A stretch of DNA of 64,000 nucleotides from Bacteroidales bacterium (GCA_012837935.1 DUQG01000038.1:163734-227733), one strand, 5' to 3'; shown: positions 1 through 9,061, numbered from the stretch's first letter. Translations and numbers: made by a program. Notes: generated from the letters alone by a model not told the origin.

Positions 1-564
1 TACGCCAAGACCGGCACCAAGCTGAAGGTCAAAAGCATTGTAGTTGCTAGGCTTTTGATATATATTTTCACTTGATGTGCTGCTTAGAAGTTTTCTATTG
101 CTATAATTTTCTAGTGTAACAACTTTGTTGACAGAATAATTTAAGTTTGGTCCTGCAAAAACAAAGAAATAAAAATCTTCTGCTAAAGCTGCAGAATACG
201 TAGCTCTGAACGGAAGATCAAAAGCCATAAGTTTAGTTCTGTTTTGTTTCCAAGTACCTTCAGCTTTTTTTAAGTATTGCTGATATCTATCTATAGTTAC
301 AGTGCTAAAATAGTTAAAAAGCAAGCCTGTTTGAAATGAAAATTGTTCTTCCACATTTAATTTCAGATGTGGACCCACATGGAAACCAGACAAGTTGTCG
401 GTGTTGATATCGCTATTAATATTGTTCTCGGTTTTTACGCGAGGCATAGTGTAACCGTATCCGGCAGAAAATCCGAATTCTACTTTTTTGTCTTGTGCTT
501 GCATTACTGAAAGAGCAAGTACGGCAAATAAAACCAGAAATATGTTTCTTTTTGTTGTTTTCAT
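1..564 (-). CDS. Outer-membrane beta-barrel protein, 3' end outside window
   Basis: The frame is open from a start at 564 down to base 1, so at least 188 residues are present and the C-terminus lies outside the window. The first 24 residues form a signal peptide (MKTTKRN, then a hydrophobic stretch ending VMQAQ). The mature part starts with FGFSAGYGYTMPRV and alternates short hydrophobic/aromatic stretches with polar loops (FQTGLLFNYF, DFYFFVFAGPNLNYS, FDLQLGAGLGV), which is the pattern of the small PorT-like outer-membrane barrels common in Bacteroidota. I infer an outer-membrane location; no ligand or partner can be named. It is divergent from the BlaI-type regulator gene and has its own promoter-like motif at 602-609. 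Confidence 0.7.
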   Translation of the reverse strand, partial: MKTTKRNIFLVLFAVLALSVMQAQDKKVEFGFSAGYGYTMPRVKTENNINSDINTDNLSGFHVGPHLKLNVEEQFSFQTGLLFNYFSTVTIDRYQQYLKKAEGTWKQNRTKLMAFDLPFRATYSAALAEDFYFFVFAGPNLNYSVNKVVTLENYSNRKLLSSTSSENIYQKPSNYNAFDLQLGAGLGV

Positions 565-601
565 TTTATCTAATGTAAATAAAGTTTGTTTTTTCAGGGT
601 G

Positions 602-609
602 CAAAGATA
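602..609 (-). promoter_or_regulatory. Promoter -7 element for the outer-membrane barrel gene
   Basis: On the minus strand this reads TATCTTTG, an exact match to the Bacteroidota TAnnTTTG element, 38 bases upstream of the start at 564. No clear TTTG was found at the -33 distance, so the call rests on the -7 element alone. Confidence 0.5.
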
Positions 610-757
610 ATCAATTGATTTTAGTGAGAGAAATTAAACTTCGTTTAATAACGTTTTTTCAATGCTATGAAAAAAATATTTAAAATCAGAAATAGTTAAT
701 AATATTTAAATCGAAAATATAAACTATGAATATAGTAGATATTTAAAAACATTGAAT

Positions 758-765
758 TATATTTG
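758..765 (+). promoter_or_regulatory. Promoter -7 element for the blaI/blaR1-type operon
   Basis: TATATTTG matches TAnnTTTG and lies 29 bases before the start codon at 794. BlaI-type repressors usually bind their own promoter, so this stretch is the likely operator, but no clear dyad was seen. Confidence 0.55.
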
Positions 766-793
766 CATCGTAAAGAAATAAAAAGAGAAGAAT

Positions 794-1165
794 ATGCAAG
801 AAATTACAAAAGCTCAAGAAGAAATTTTACAAGCCCTTTGGGAAATAAATAAAGGTGCTGTAAGTGATGTGTTAAGCGTGTTGGAAGAGCCGAAGCCGGC
901 TTACAATACGGTAGCAACGGTTATTAAAGTGTTGGAAGCTAAAGGTTATGTGCAACATGTTACCTACGGGAAAACGCACGTTTATTCACCTAAAATCACT
1001 AAAACGGAATATGCTCAGCACGTGCTTAAAGAGACGTTTCGCGGATTGTTTGACGGTTCTACGAAACAGCTTTTTTCTTGTTTTCTGAAAAGTGAAGATG
1101 TCAGTTTGAAAGAGCTTGATGAATTAAAACAGCTTATTGAAAGCAAAATAGAAAAAGCAAAATGA
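794..1165 (+). CDS. BlaI/MecI-family transcriptional repressor
   Basis: The 123-residue protein has the size and layout of BlaI/MecI/CopY repressors: an N-terminal winged helix (about residues 1-75, with AQEEILQALWEINKGAV, then PAYNTVATVIKVLEAKGYV as recognition helix and wing entry) and a C-terminal dimerisation helix region rich in Leu/Lys. Family members repress a target operon and are inactivated by cleavage when a BlaR1-type membrane sensor is activated. The stop overlaps the start of the next gene by ATGA, so the two are translated together as an operon. In Bacteroidota such pairs often control envelope functions rather than beta-lactamase, and no lactamase gene is present here, so the regulated target is unknown. 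Confidence 0.9.
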   Translation: MQEITKAQEEILQALWEINKGAVSDVLSVLEEPKPAYNTVATVIKVLEAKGYVQHVTYGKTHVYSPKITKTEYAQHVLKETFRGLFDGSTKQLFSCFLKSEDVSLKELDELKQLIESKIEKAK

Positions 1166-2604
1166 ATACATCGTTTATCTTATATTACGTGCTGATTTTC
1201 ACGGCTATGACTACTTTGCTTTTTGTAGCTTATCGGCTGATATTCAGCAATGCAGAGAATTTCAAGTTGCAACGCATTATGCTTTTAAGCATTTTGGGTC
1301 TGTCGCTTTTGATGCCATTTAACCCGATAAAAATAACTATGCCTGCGATAAGTCTGAATATTGAAAAAACCTTTTTCAATTCTGTCAAGCAAGCGGTGGA
1401 ATTGGAAACTGTAGCGGAAACTGAAACAACTGAAAATTTCACAGAACAAACCCATCCTATTCCTATACAATCAACCGAAAAAGAAAATACACGAACTTGG
1501 TCTTTTGCTACGATTTTACTTTGGATTTACTTGTTGGTAAGTTTCCTTTTGATAGTTCGTCTGTTGCTAAATATTGCTCAATTGATTTATTGGTATTATG
1601 CTTTTCCAAAAACTCGGAAAGGAAAATACAGACTTGTACAACTTCCGGCGGATAAATCGACCTGCTCGTTTTTCAACTGCATTTTTATTAACGAAAACGG
1701 ATTGGACGAGTTTGAAAAACAGCAAATCATAAAACACGAGAAAATTCACGCTTCACAATATCACTCTTTGGACATTCTACTGATTGAACTAATTGGCGCC
1801 GTAATGTGGTTCAATCCGTTTATTTGGATGATAAAGAGAGAGATACGATTGGTGCATGAATATTTAGCTGATGACGAAGTGCCAACTTCCGATAGCGAAA
1901 AAATCCACTATCAGGCACTTTTGCTAAACCAGGTAACGGGTGGAAAAATCATCAGTTTTTCATCCCAATTTAAACAATCAATCATTAAAAAACGTATTAT
2001 GATGATGGAAAAACAAAAATCAAGTAAAAAAATGGGGCGCAAACTACTTTGGTTTCTGCCCGTGGTACTGTTGTTTGTCTTGGGCACGGCTTGGGTAAAT
2101 GGACAAGCAAGTAATGAAAAGGTAAAACAAGAGCTGGTTTCTGCCGCCAATGAAAAGCTGATAGAAACCGCTCTGACTAAACTCTTTGACTCGCAAGTGG
2201 TTGATAAAACCGCTGTAATTGATGTCAATATTACCAATAAAGCAAAACCTACTAGAATGAGTTTGGTAAGACAAAGTTGTAATTTGAGTGTAGCTTATAT
2301 TTATAATGCAACGGATGAAAACGATGCGATTTCAAAAAGCGATGAATTTAAAGCTTATCCGGAAGATAGTAAAAGAATAACAGAAATGCTCAATCAAAAG
2401 CTTTTAGATAAAAATTCATCGGATAAAATTTGGGCTAACTTTTATTACTATGAAAATAAACGTAACCCCGAGAAAGGTCTGATTTGTCTAAATATCGCAA
2501 GTACGACAAATAAAGTCAATAAAGAGTTTATGAATGTTATTAGCGAATTTTTCCAACTGAAAGAAAAAGGAATTAGCAGCGATGTAAATTATTGGGGAAA
2601 ATAA
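1162..2604 (+). CDS. BlaR1-type M56 membrane metallopeptidase
   Basis: The 480-residue protein is an integral-membrane sensor/peptidase of family M56. Membrane segments are visible at about 5-27, 38-53, 115-145 and 295-313. The zinc motif HEKIH is at residues 192-196, followed by the downstream ligand region around E233 (VHEYLADDE) and the typical NPFIWMIKREIR helix between them. After the fourth membrane segment a periplasmic domain of about 165 residues follows. It does not look like a penicillin-binding domain (no SxxK/KTG set that I can see), so it is unlikely to sense beta-lactams directly. The gene overlaps the BlaI-type repressor gene by 4 bases. By family knowledge it would cleave or trigger cleavage of that repressor; the signal is unknown. 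Confidence 0.88.
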   Translation: MNTSFILYYVLIFTAMTTLLFVAYRLIFSNAENFKLQRIMLLSILGLSLLMPFNPIKITMPAISLNIEKTFFNSVKQAVELETVAETETTENFTEQTHPIPIQSTEKENTRTWSFATILLWIYLLVSFLLIVRLLLNIAQLIYWYYAFPKTRKGKYRLVQLPADKSTCSFFNCIFINENGLDEFEKQQIIKHEKIHASQYHSLDILLIELIGAVMWFNPFIWMIKREIRLVHEYLADDEVPTSDSEKIHYQALLLNQVTGGKIISFSSQFKQSIIKKRIMMMEKQKSSKKMGRKLLWFLPVVLLFVLGTAWVNGQASNEKVKQELVSAANEKLIETALTKLFDSQVVDKTAVIDVNITNKAKPTRMSLVRQSCNLSVAYIYNATDENDAISKSDEFKAYPEDSKRITEMLNQKLLDKNSSDKIWANFYYYENKRNPEKGLICLNIASTTNKVNKEFMNVISEFFQLKEKGISSDVNYWGK

Positions 2605-2674
2605 ATGATTTTGCTTTTAATCAGAGAAAATGTTGCTTTCAGATATTTTAATATGCAAAATTGTTTGTTGACGA

Positions 2675-2705
2675 AAAAGGATATGCGTTTTGCGCATATC
2701 CTTTT
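2675..2705. terminator. Bidirectional terminator between blaR1-type gene and ftcD
   Basis: Perfect stem of 13 bp (AAAAGGATATGCG against its complement) with a 5-base loop and T/A tracts on both flanks. It lies between convergent genes and can stop transcription from both sides. Confidence 0.8.
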
Positions 2706-2729
2706 CTAATTCATCCTGTTATCTTGTTC

Positions 2730-4424
2730 TTACCCAAACTTCTCTTTCACAATTTCCACAATTTCCTTTTCCAGCAAATCAGCTTTTCGTTCCAGTTCCT
2801 CTGCTTTGGCAAGCATTTTAGCCACGAACTGCTTGTCATCCAATCCCGAGGCATTGATTTTTACGTTCATACTAGCACCTAATACAGCTGTACGCAATGC
2901 AAGTGCTCCCACGCCGGCATCGGATGCTGAATTTGGATTGCCGATTTCAGCTATTGTTTTTACCATTCCCATAGCTTCAAAAGCTGTTTCCATTACCTTG
3001 TAAGGTGTTTCCATGGCATATTTTATGGCGTTTTGAATACTTTCGGTACGGAATTGCTTTTCGGCATCGGTGCTTCTCGGAAGTCCGTAGGCATTTACCA
3101 CCATTTTATAGGCGTTTGTGTCTTCATCAATTAACTTTATCAGTTTTTCTTGCAAGGTTTTTCCTGTTTCCGCCAAATTGGAAAATTCTTCCCATCTATC
3201 ATCCCAACCGCGTTTGTGAGCCGAAAGATTGGCGACCATCATTCCCAATGAAACACCCAATGCTCCTATGCACGCGGAAACAGAACCACCACCCGGTGCA
3301 GGACTTTCCGATGCCGTTTCGTTGGCAAATTCGGTCAGTGTCATATCTACAAGACGTTTTTCGTCGTGGTTTTCCAATTGATATTCAATGATTTTCTTTT
3401 TTGGGTCAAAGGGTGCCAAATCATCCAGTCCCAAAGATTTTACGGCAATTTTGATTATTTCCTCATCCGAAACTCCGGTACTTCGGTGTTGTTTTTTCAA
3501 GAAATAACGACCCGTGTCAAGCATAATCTGCAACGGTGTCATTCCTACTAATTCAGAACCTGTTACCCGAATACCTCGTACTGCCGCCCGCTCGCACGCT
3601 GCTTCAAAAAGCTGATGAAGTGAAGTAACGGAAGTGTCGGTCAGGTTGAAGGAAAGTTGTGCAATGCCGTATTCCTCTATATACCAACCAATTCCTTTCA
3701 CAGCTTTCAGCATTCCGGGTGTGTAAACCGTATTTCCGTCGGCATCTTTTACGATTTTTCCGGTCAATAGATTACCTTCCCGTTTGATGCGTCCTTTCTC
3801 CCGAATATCAAAGGCAATGGCATTTGCCCAACGGGTGGAAGTGGTATTTAAATTGACGTTGTAAGCAATTAGGAAATTCCGTGCACTTACGGCTATGGCA
3901 CCTGCTTTTCGTGCTGTTTCGGTAAATTCCGCCGGACCGAAATCGGGTTTCCACGCAGGGTCAGTCAGTTTTTTTGGTAATCCTTCATATTCTCCGGCAC
4001 GGCAAGCAGCCAAATTACGACGTTTTTCCTCCGTGCAAGCAAATTCATAAAAATAGCCCGGTATGCCGAGTTCATCGCCGATACGCTTACCTAATTTTCG
4101 TGCATAAACCACCACTTCGTCCATCGTGATATTTTTGATAGGAATAAGTGGTAGCACGTCCGTTGCACCGAATCGCGGATGCTCGCCGTGATGCTTGCTC
4201 ATATCTATCAGTTCTGATGCCTTTTTTACTGCTCGAAAGGCAGCCTCACACACAGGTTCCGGCTTGCCTACAAAAGTAAATACCGTTCGGTTTGTTGCTT
4301 TGCCCGGGTCAATGTCTAAAAGTTTAACACCTTCTACCGACTTTATTGCATCGGCAATCTGATTGAGTATCTGTTGGTTATTCCCTTCGCTAAAATTGGG
4401 AACACATTCTATTAGTTGATTCAT
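2730..4424 (-). CDS. ftcD: Glutamate formimidoyltransferase / formimidoyl-THF cyclodeaminase
   Basis: This 564-residue two-domain enzyme does the last step of histidine breakdown in this operon: the N-terminal half moves the formimino group from N-formimino-glutamate to tetrahydrofolate, and the C-terminal half releases ammonia to give methenyl-THF. The N-domain (about 1-330) starts IECVPNFSEG and keeps the catalytic histidine H82 (GEHPRFGATD), at the same number as in the animal enzyme. The C-domain (about 355-560) has the cyclodeaminase signature ESPAPGGGSVSACIGALG. Length equals that of fused FTCD proteins. It is the most distal gene of the minus-strand hut operon and is separated from hutI by a RAYT unit. 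The presence of FTCD and absence of hutG implies the folate-linked route. Confidence 0.96.
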   Translation of the reverse strand: MNQLIECVPNFSEGNNQQILNQIADAIKSVEGVKLLDIDPGKATNRTVFTFVGKPEPVCEAAFRAVKKASELIDMSKHHGEHPRFGATDVLPLIPIKNITMDEVVVYARKLGKRIGDELGIPGYFYEFACTEEKRRNLAACRAGEYEGLPKKLTDPAWKPDFGPAEFTETARKAGAIAVSARNFLIAYNVNLNTTSTRWANAIAFDIREKGRIKREGNLLTGKIVKDADGNTVYTPGMLKAVKGIGWYIEEYGIAQLSFNLTDTSVTSLHQLFEAACERAAVRGIRVTGSELVGMTPLQIMLDTGRYFLKKQHRSTGVSDEEIIKIAVKSLGLDDLAPFDPKKKIIEYQLENHDEKRLVDMTLTEFANETASESPAPGGGSVSACIGALGVSLGMMVANLSAHKRGWDDRWEEFSNLAETGKTLQEKLIKLIDEDTNAYKMVVNAYGLPRSTDAEKQFRTESIQNAIKYAMETPYKVMETAFEAMGMVKTIAEIGNPNSASDAGVGALALRTAVLGASMNVKINASGLDDKQFVAKMLAKAEELERKADLLEKEIVEIVKEKFG

Positions 4425-4482
4425 ATGTAGTTAATTTGTTGATTAGTTAATTAGTTAATTGAGTTATATTTCGTATTAATTG

Positions 4483-5053
4483 CCACGCCTTTTAAGGCGT
4501 GGATTATGGTTGATAATAGGAATTGGCTTTAGCCGAAATTTACTTATCTTTCAGATTTTGAAAATTATACTTTTGAATAAATTCATCGTACTCTTGTGCA
4601 AAAGTCTTTTTCTTATGATGATTTTCTTGATTGATAATATAGTTTCGAACTGTTTCTAACATTGATTCTGAAACTGAAACCGCAAAATACTCATCCTGCC
4701 ATCCAAATTTATCATTAATCAAGTTATTTTGGTTAATCCAGTATGACGATTCGCCTTTTATCAACTGTACTACTTTTTCGATAGTTTGATTGGATGAAAG
4801 AGAAACCAAACAATGACAATGTTCCGCATGTCCGTTTACAACATCAATGTAAATGCCTTTCTTGTCTGCTTTTTCTTTAATATGCTTCCAAACTTTTACA
4901 CGCAATTCGGGTGTGTACAGCAAAGGTAATCTATTATAAGTTGACCAAACTAAATGAATATGTACTTTTATATATGGCATAAAGTTAGTATTATAAATTT
5001 TGGCTAAAGCCCATTATATCTATTTTTTTGAACCACGACTTAAAAGTCGTGGT
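4483..5053. mobile_element. RAYT/REP unit, copy 1 (transposase plus flanking palindromes)
   Basis: A 571-bp unit bounded on the left by the perfect palindrome CCACGCCTTTTAAGGCGTGG (4483-4502) and on the right by ACCACGACTT-AA-AAGTCGTGGT (5032-5053). Inside each outer palindrome is a second short one: GGCTTTAGCC on the left (4525-4534) and its partial counterpart GGCTAAAGCC on the right (5002-5011). The enclosed gene is a Y1-type transposase. Homology to copy 2 extends some 15-25 bases outside both outer palindromes, so the true element ends are slightly wider. It sits between hutI and ftcD in the same orientation as the operon. Confidence 0.85.
4540..4980 (-). CDS. REP-associated tyrosine transposase (Y1/HUH family), copy 1
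   Basis: The 146-residue protein belongs to the Y1 single-strand transposases (IS200/IS605 TnpA-like, RAYT branch). The HUH motif is H54-C55-H56 (EHCHCLVSL) and the nucleophilic tyrosine is Y114 in VRNYIINQE, followed by HHKKKTF. These enzymes cut and join single-stranded DNA at hairpins; the flanking palindromes at 4483-4502 and 5032-5053 are the expected substrates. It differs from copy 2 (6497-6937) at only six residues (positions 3, 13, 22, 37, 64, 128), so the duplication is recent or homogenised. It lies inside the hut operon, co-oriented, and may be transcribed with it. It looks intact. Confidence 0.92.
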   Translation of the reverse strand: MPYIKVHIHLVWSTYNRLPLLYTPELRVKVWKHIKEKADKKGIYIDVVNGHAEHCHCLVSLSSNQTIEKVVQLIKGESSYWINQNNLINDKFGWQDEYFAVSVSESMLETVRNYIINQENHHKKKTFAQEYDEFIQKYNFQNLKDK

Positions 5054-5170
5054 AATTGACGCTTTGCTAACTATCATTTGTTTTCAATAATCAGTCCAGA
5101 TGGCTATCGGGATTGTGCCATTTGTGTTCAATAATCTGTGAAAATATGCCTAATCCGTGTCATCTGTGTT

Positions 5171-6424
5171 CTACTTCACAGACGGCGATAAGCATCTATA
5201 CAAAATCTCTCTAAAATCTCCTGTTTCAAAAACGATAAAATCGGCTTTATTTCCTTTTTTCAAAACACCTATATCATCTCGCTTCAATGCTTTTGCAGCA
5301 CGACAAGTCAAGGCAGCCCAAGTTTCAGCCATTGAGAGTTTTTCATATGCACCGAGAATGGCGGCTTGCACGAGCAGATTTCCCATGGGTGCACTGCCCG
5401 GATTCCAATCCGATGCGATAACCAATGAACAACCCGCATCCAACAGTTTTCGTGCAGGTGCAAATCGTTCGCCCAATCCCAACGATGCACCCGGAAGTGC
5501 CACAGGAATCACATAGCTTTTTGAAAGTATTTCAATCTCTTTCTTATCTGCATATTCGAGATGGTCAATGGAAACCGCCTCAAATTCAGCAGCCAAAGAT
5601 GCACAGTTATTGGAAAATTGGTCGCCGTGAATAACTACATCAAAGCCCATTTTTTTTGCTTCTGCAAGATAGTATTTGGAATCGTCAATAGAAAAAGCGC
5701 TTTTTTCCACAAAAATATCTACACGGTTTGCCAAGTTTTGTCGCTTTACTTCGGGAAGTAAATTTTCAACAATATGCTGTAAATATTCCAGCTCATTCCC
5801 GTCAAAGTCTTTCGGTTTCATATGTGCCGCTAAGCAAGTTGGGATAAGCTCCGCACGAGATTTTTCATTTGCAAATCGGATGGCTTTCAGCATTTTCAGC
5901 TCTTGCTCAACCGAAAGTCCATATCCGCTTTTTACTTCAATAGTTGTAACACCTTGTTTGTAGAGCTTTTCAGCATGTTCAAAGGTCAGTTTCGCCAATT
6001 CCTCTACGCTTGCTTCACGGGTTTTCTGTACGGTATCCCAAATTCCACCACCAATTTCCGCAATTTCCAGATAGGTTTTCCCCGCTAAGCGCATCGCGTA
6101 ATCCCTCGCTCGCGAGCCTGCCCAGCAAATATGCGTATGTACGTCAATCATTCCCGGCAGGCATACATTTTCCCCTTCAAAAAACAGCACTTTCGCATCC
6201 GGATTTTCTTTCCGCAATTTTTCAAAATTTCTTACTTCCCAAATACGTCCGTCTTTATGTAAAATCCCTCCGTTTGGAATAATCGCCAATTGTTCATCAG
6301 AAATTTTTCCTCGAAGAGGAAGATTATCCATGGTCAGAAGTTGGGTGAATGGACCTGAGAGAGTTGCTCCCCCTAAAGGGGAAGTTTGGCTAAGGTTGAT
6401 TGGTTGATTGGTTGATTGGTTCAT
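5171..6424 (-). CDS. hutI: Imidazolonepropionase
   Basis: Third step of histidine degradation: hydrolysis of 4-imidazolone-5-propionate to N-formimino-glutamate. It is an amidohydrolase-fold metal enzyme; the metal HxH is in PGMIDVHTHICWAGSR, the substrate-binding TTIEVKSGYGL and the later VIHGDQFSN and SIDHLEY segments are present, and the closing metal aspartate is in ASDWNPGSAP. Length is 417 residues, about the family norm. The first 27 or so residues are odd: they are encoded by direct repeats (three copies of GATTGGTT) and a CCCTAAAGGGG palindrome, and the family-like sequence only begins near QLLTM at residues 27-31. No ATG exists in between, so the start at 6424 is kept. The C-terminus (LYRCLSPSVK) is also a little shorter than usual. 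Confidence 0.94.
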   Translation of the reverse strand: MNQSTNQPINLSQTSPLGGATLSGPFTQLLTMDNLPLRGKISDEQLAIIPNGGILHKDGRIWEVRNFEKLRKENPDAKVLFFEGENVCLPGMIDVHTHICWAGSRARDYAMRLAGKTYLEIAEIGGGIWDTVQKTREASVEELAKLTFEHAEKLYKQGVTTIEVKSGYGLSVEQELKMLKAIRFANEKSRAELIPTCLAAHMKPKDFDGNELEYLQHIVENLLPEVKRQNLANRVDIFVEKSAFSIDDSKYYLAEAKKMGFDVVIHGDQFSNNCASLAAEFEAVSIDHLEYADKKEIEILSKSYVIPVALPGASLGLGERFAPARKLLDAGCSLVIASDWNPGSAPMGNLLVQAAILGAYEKLSMAETWAALTCRAAKALKRDDIGVLKKGNKADFIVFETGDFREILYRCLSPSVK

Positions 6425-6439
6425 ATTTCGTTTTAATTG

Positions 6440-7010
6440 CCACGCCTTTTAAGGCGTGGATTATGTTTGATAATAGGAATTGGCTTTAGCCGAAATTTAC
6501 TTATCTTTCAGATTTTGAAAATTATACTTTTGAATAAATTCATCGTACTCTTGTGTAAAAGTTTTTTTCTTATGATGATTTTCTTGATTGATAATATAGT
6601 TTCGGACTGTTTCTAACATTGATTCTGAAACCGAAACCGCAAAATACTCATCCTGCCATCCAAATTTGTCATTAATCAAGTTATTTTGATTTATCCAGTA
6701 TGATGATTCACCTTTTATCAACTGTACTACTTTTTCGATAGTTTGGTCAGATGAAAGTGAAACCAAACAATGACAATGTTCCGCATGACCGTTCACGACA
6801 TCAATGTAAATGCCTTTCTTGTCTGCATTCTCTTTAATATGCTTCCAAACTTTTACACGCAATTCGGGTGTATGCAAGAGTGGTAATCTATTGTAAGTTG
6901 TCCAAACCAGATGAATATGTACTTTTATAAATGGCATAATGTCAATATTGTAAATTTTGGCTAAAGCCCGTTGTATCTATTAGTTTGAACCACGACTTAA
7001 AAGTCGTGGT
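6440..7010. mobile_element. RAYT/REP unit, copy 2
   Basis: Same architecture and same 571-bp length as copy 1: left palindrome CCACGCCTTTTAAGGCGTGG at 6440-6459, right palindrome ACCACGACTT-AA-AAGTCGTGGT at 6989-7010, inner GGCTTTAGCC just inside the left end and GGCTAAAGCC just inside the right end. It lies directly upstream of hutI, only 16 bases from the hutI start codon, so it could influence hutI expression or mRNA processing. Confidence 0.85.
6497..6937 (-). CDS. REP-associated tyrosine transposase (Y1/HUH family), copy 2
   Basis: Second 146-residue Y1 transposase, 140 of 146 residues identical to the copy at 4540-4980. HUH motif H54-C55-H56 and tyrosine Y114 are both kept, and the differences are conservative changes (for example Y3F, S13T, N64D), so both copies may be active. 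The gene sits between hutU and hutI, on the same strand. RAYT genes are usually single-copy domesticated genes that tend their own REP families; two intact copies about 2 kb apart within one operon are unusual. Confidence 0.92.
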   Translation of the reverse strand: MPFIKVHIHLVWTTYNRLPLLHTPELRVKVWKHIKENADKKGIYIDVVNGHAEHCHCLVSLSSDQTIEKVVQLIKGESSYWINQNNLINDKFGWQDEYFAVSVSESMLETVRNYIINQENHHKKKTFTQEYDEFIQKYNFQNLKDK

Positions 7011-7126
7011 AATTGATAGCTTGCTAACTATCATTTGTGTTCGAGAATTAGTGATAATTTATCTCTTAATTTTGATAATGTATCATGCAAATAGCAAAAT
7101 TTGACATTGACGCCGTTTTTCAGTTG

Positions 7127-7291
7127 CCACGCCTTTTAAGGCGTGGATTATGATAGAGAATAGGGAATTGGCTTTAGCCGAAATTTACACCTCTTTGAAT
7201 TTTTGAAAAACAAATGACAAAATTTATGCTATAAACTTTGGCTAAAGTACGTTGTAGCTGTTAGTTTGAACCACGACTTTTAAGTCGTGGT
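7127..7291. mobile_element. Transposase-less REP pair (MITE-like copy 3)
   Basis: A 165-bp unit with the same ends as the RAYT units: CCACGCCTTTTAAGGCGTGG at 7127-7146, inner GGCTTTAGCC, then a short filler that still matches the ends of the transposase gene, and the right palindrome at 7270-7291. Here the right palindrome is perfect (ACCACGACTTTTAAGTCGTGGT). It looks like an internal-deletion derivative that can be moved in trans by the neighbouring transposases. It lies between hutU and RAYT copy 2, starting 15 bases after the hutU stop. Confidence 0.85.
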
Positions 7292-7306
7292 GATTGAAGC
7301 TTTGTC

Positions 7307-8965
7307 CTATCTTAACGGCAAATGTTTCTTTGCTATTTCATACCCTGCATCTGCATGTCTGTAAATTCCCAAAGCAGGGTCATTAAACAGCACTCGTCGC
7401 AAGCATTTTTCGGCACGCTCTGTTCCGTCGGCTACCACTACCATTCCGGCATGTTGAGAATAGCCCATACCTACGCCACCGCCGTGATGGAAAGAAACCC
7501 ACGTGGCACCGCCGGCTGTATTCGACATCAAATTCAGCAATGCCCAGTCTGAAACGGCATCTGAACCGTCGAGCATACCTTCTGTTTCCCTGTTAGGTGA
7601 TGCCACCGAACCGCAATCCAAATGGTCGCGACCAATTACAATCGGTGCTTTCACTTTTCCTGTGCGTACCAGTTCGTTGAGTTTCAAGCCTGCTTTTTCT
7701 CGCTCACCAATGCCCAGCCAGCAAATTCTACACGGCAATCCTTGGAATGCAATTTTGTCTTTTGCTTCTGTTAACCAATGGATTAAATGTTTGTTTTCAG
7801 GAAATAATTCCATTAAAGCTCGGTCTGTGGTGTAAATATCTTCGGGGTCACCGGAAAGAGCTGCCCAGCGGAATGGACCTTTACCGTCACAGAAAAGCGG
7901 ACGGATAAATTTCGGCACAAATCCCTGATAATCAAAGGCGTTTTTTTCGCCACCTTGACGAGCAAATTCTCGTAAGTTATTTCCGTAGTCAAATGTTACG
8001 GAACCTCTTTTTTGCATTTCGAGCATAAAACCAACGTGGCGAGCCATGCTTTTTAGCGAAAGTTCACGGTATTTTTCAGGATTTGATTTTCGTAGTTCCA
8101 ATGCTTCTGCTAGTGAAATTCCATTCGGAACATAGCCGAAAAGCGGGTCATGCGCCGAAGTTTGATCGGTTAGCATATCGGGGATAAGATTGTCTTTCAG
8201 CAGTTTTTCCAGCATATCTCCGGCATCACTCACCAATCCGATGGAAACAGCTTCACCTTTTTCAATGGCATCACGGAGCCAAGTTACCGCCTCATCGTAG
8301 CTGTAGGTCATTTTGTCGATGTATTTCGTTTCCAGACGTTTTTTTATTCTTTCAGGGTCAATGTCAGCACCAAGAAATGCTGCTCCGCCGAGTGTTGCTG
8401 CAAGTGGTTGAGCACCACCCATTCCGCCTAATCCGGCAGAGCAAATCCAGCGATGTTTTAAGTTGCCGCCAAAATGTTGTCGTCCGGCTTCCGCAAAAGT
8501 TTCGTAAGTACCTTGCAAAATACCTTGCGAACCGATATAAATCCAGCTTCCGGCAGTCATTTGTCCGTACATCATCAGCCCGCGTGCTTTCAATTCCTCG
8601 AAATGTTCCCATGTAGCCCAAGCAGGAACAAGATTGCTGTTGGCAATCAACACTCGAGGTGCTTCAGCGTGCGTGCGCACGATGCCCACAGGTTTTCCTG
8701 ATTGCACAAGCAGAGAATGATTTTCATCCAACTCCAATAATATTCGGATAATCTCGCGAAGTGCATCTACGTTTCGAGCAGCCTGTCCAGTTCCACCATA
8801 GACAATTAAATTCGCAGGGTCTTCCGCTACTTCACGGTCTAAGTTATTCAGTAACATGCGCAAAGGTGCTTCTGTTTGCCACGATTTCGCGTGTAGTGTG
8901 CTTCCGTGTGGCGACCGATAATTCGGGTGGGAAGCGTAAGTTTGTAAAAATTCTGTGTAGTTCAT
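7307..8965 (-). CDS. hutU: Urocanate hydratase
   Basis: Second step of histidine degradation: water addition to urocanate giving imidazolone propionate, with a tightly bound NAD+ as electrophile. The 552-residue length is typical. The NAD-binding glycine loop GLGGMGG is at residues 178-184, and the active-site cysteine region [10 protein letters not shown] has C415 (the equivalent of C410 in Pseudomonas numbering). The N-terminal [13 protein letters not shown] and C-terminal [17 protein letters not shown] segments are family hallmarks. It lies 96 bp downstream of hutH on the same strand; the gap contains the start-proximal repeat TCGTAAATCTAAAAT, also seen before two other genes in the window. 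Cytoplasmic. Confidence 0.97.
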   Translation of the reverse strand: MNYTEFLQTYASHPNYRSPHGSTLHAKSWQTEAPLRMLLNNLDREVAEDPANLIVYGGTGQAARNVDALREIIRILLELDENHSLLVQSGKPVGIVRTHAEAPRVLIANSNLVPAWATWEHFEELKARGLMMYGQMTAGSWIYIGSQGILQGTYETFAEAGRQHFGGNLKHRWICSAGLGGMGGAQPLAATLGGAAFLGADIDPERIKKRLETKYIDKMTYSYDEAVTWLRDAIEKGEAVSIGLVSDAGDMLEKLLKDNLIPDMLTDQTSAHDPLFGYVPNGISLAEALELRKSNPEKYRELSLKSMARHVGFMLEMQKRGSVTFDYGNNLREFARQGGEKNAFDYQGFVPKFIRPLFCDGKGPFRWAALSGDPEDIYTTDRALMELFPENKHLIHWLTEAKDKIAFQGLPCRICWLGIGEREKAGLKLNELVRTGKVKAPIVIGRDHLDCGSVASPNRETEGMLDGSDAVSDWALLNLMSNTAGGATWVSFHHGGGVGMGYSQHAGMVVVADGTERAEKCLRRVLFNDPALGIYRHADAGYEIAKKHLPLR

Positions 8966-9061
8966 GTTATATTTTAGATTTACGATTTTAAATTTACGAT
9001 TGTTGTTTGTTGTTTTCCATTATGATAAAAACCTCATAAAAATCCGTGAAAGTCAGATAGT

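Noticed and set aside
1162..2604. BlaR1-type protein as a beta-lactam sensor
   Set aside because: The periplasmic domain lacks visible penicillin-binding motifs and no beta-lactamase gene is adjacent.
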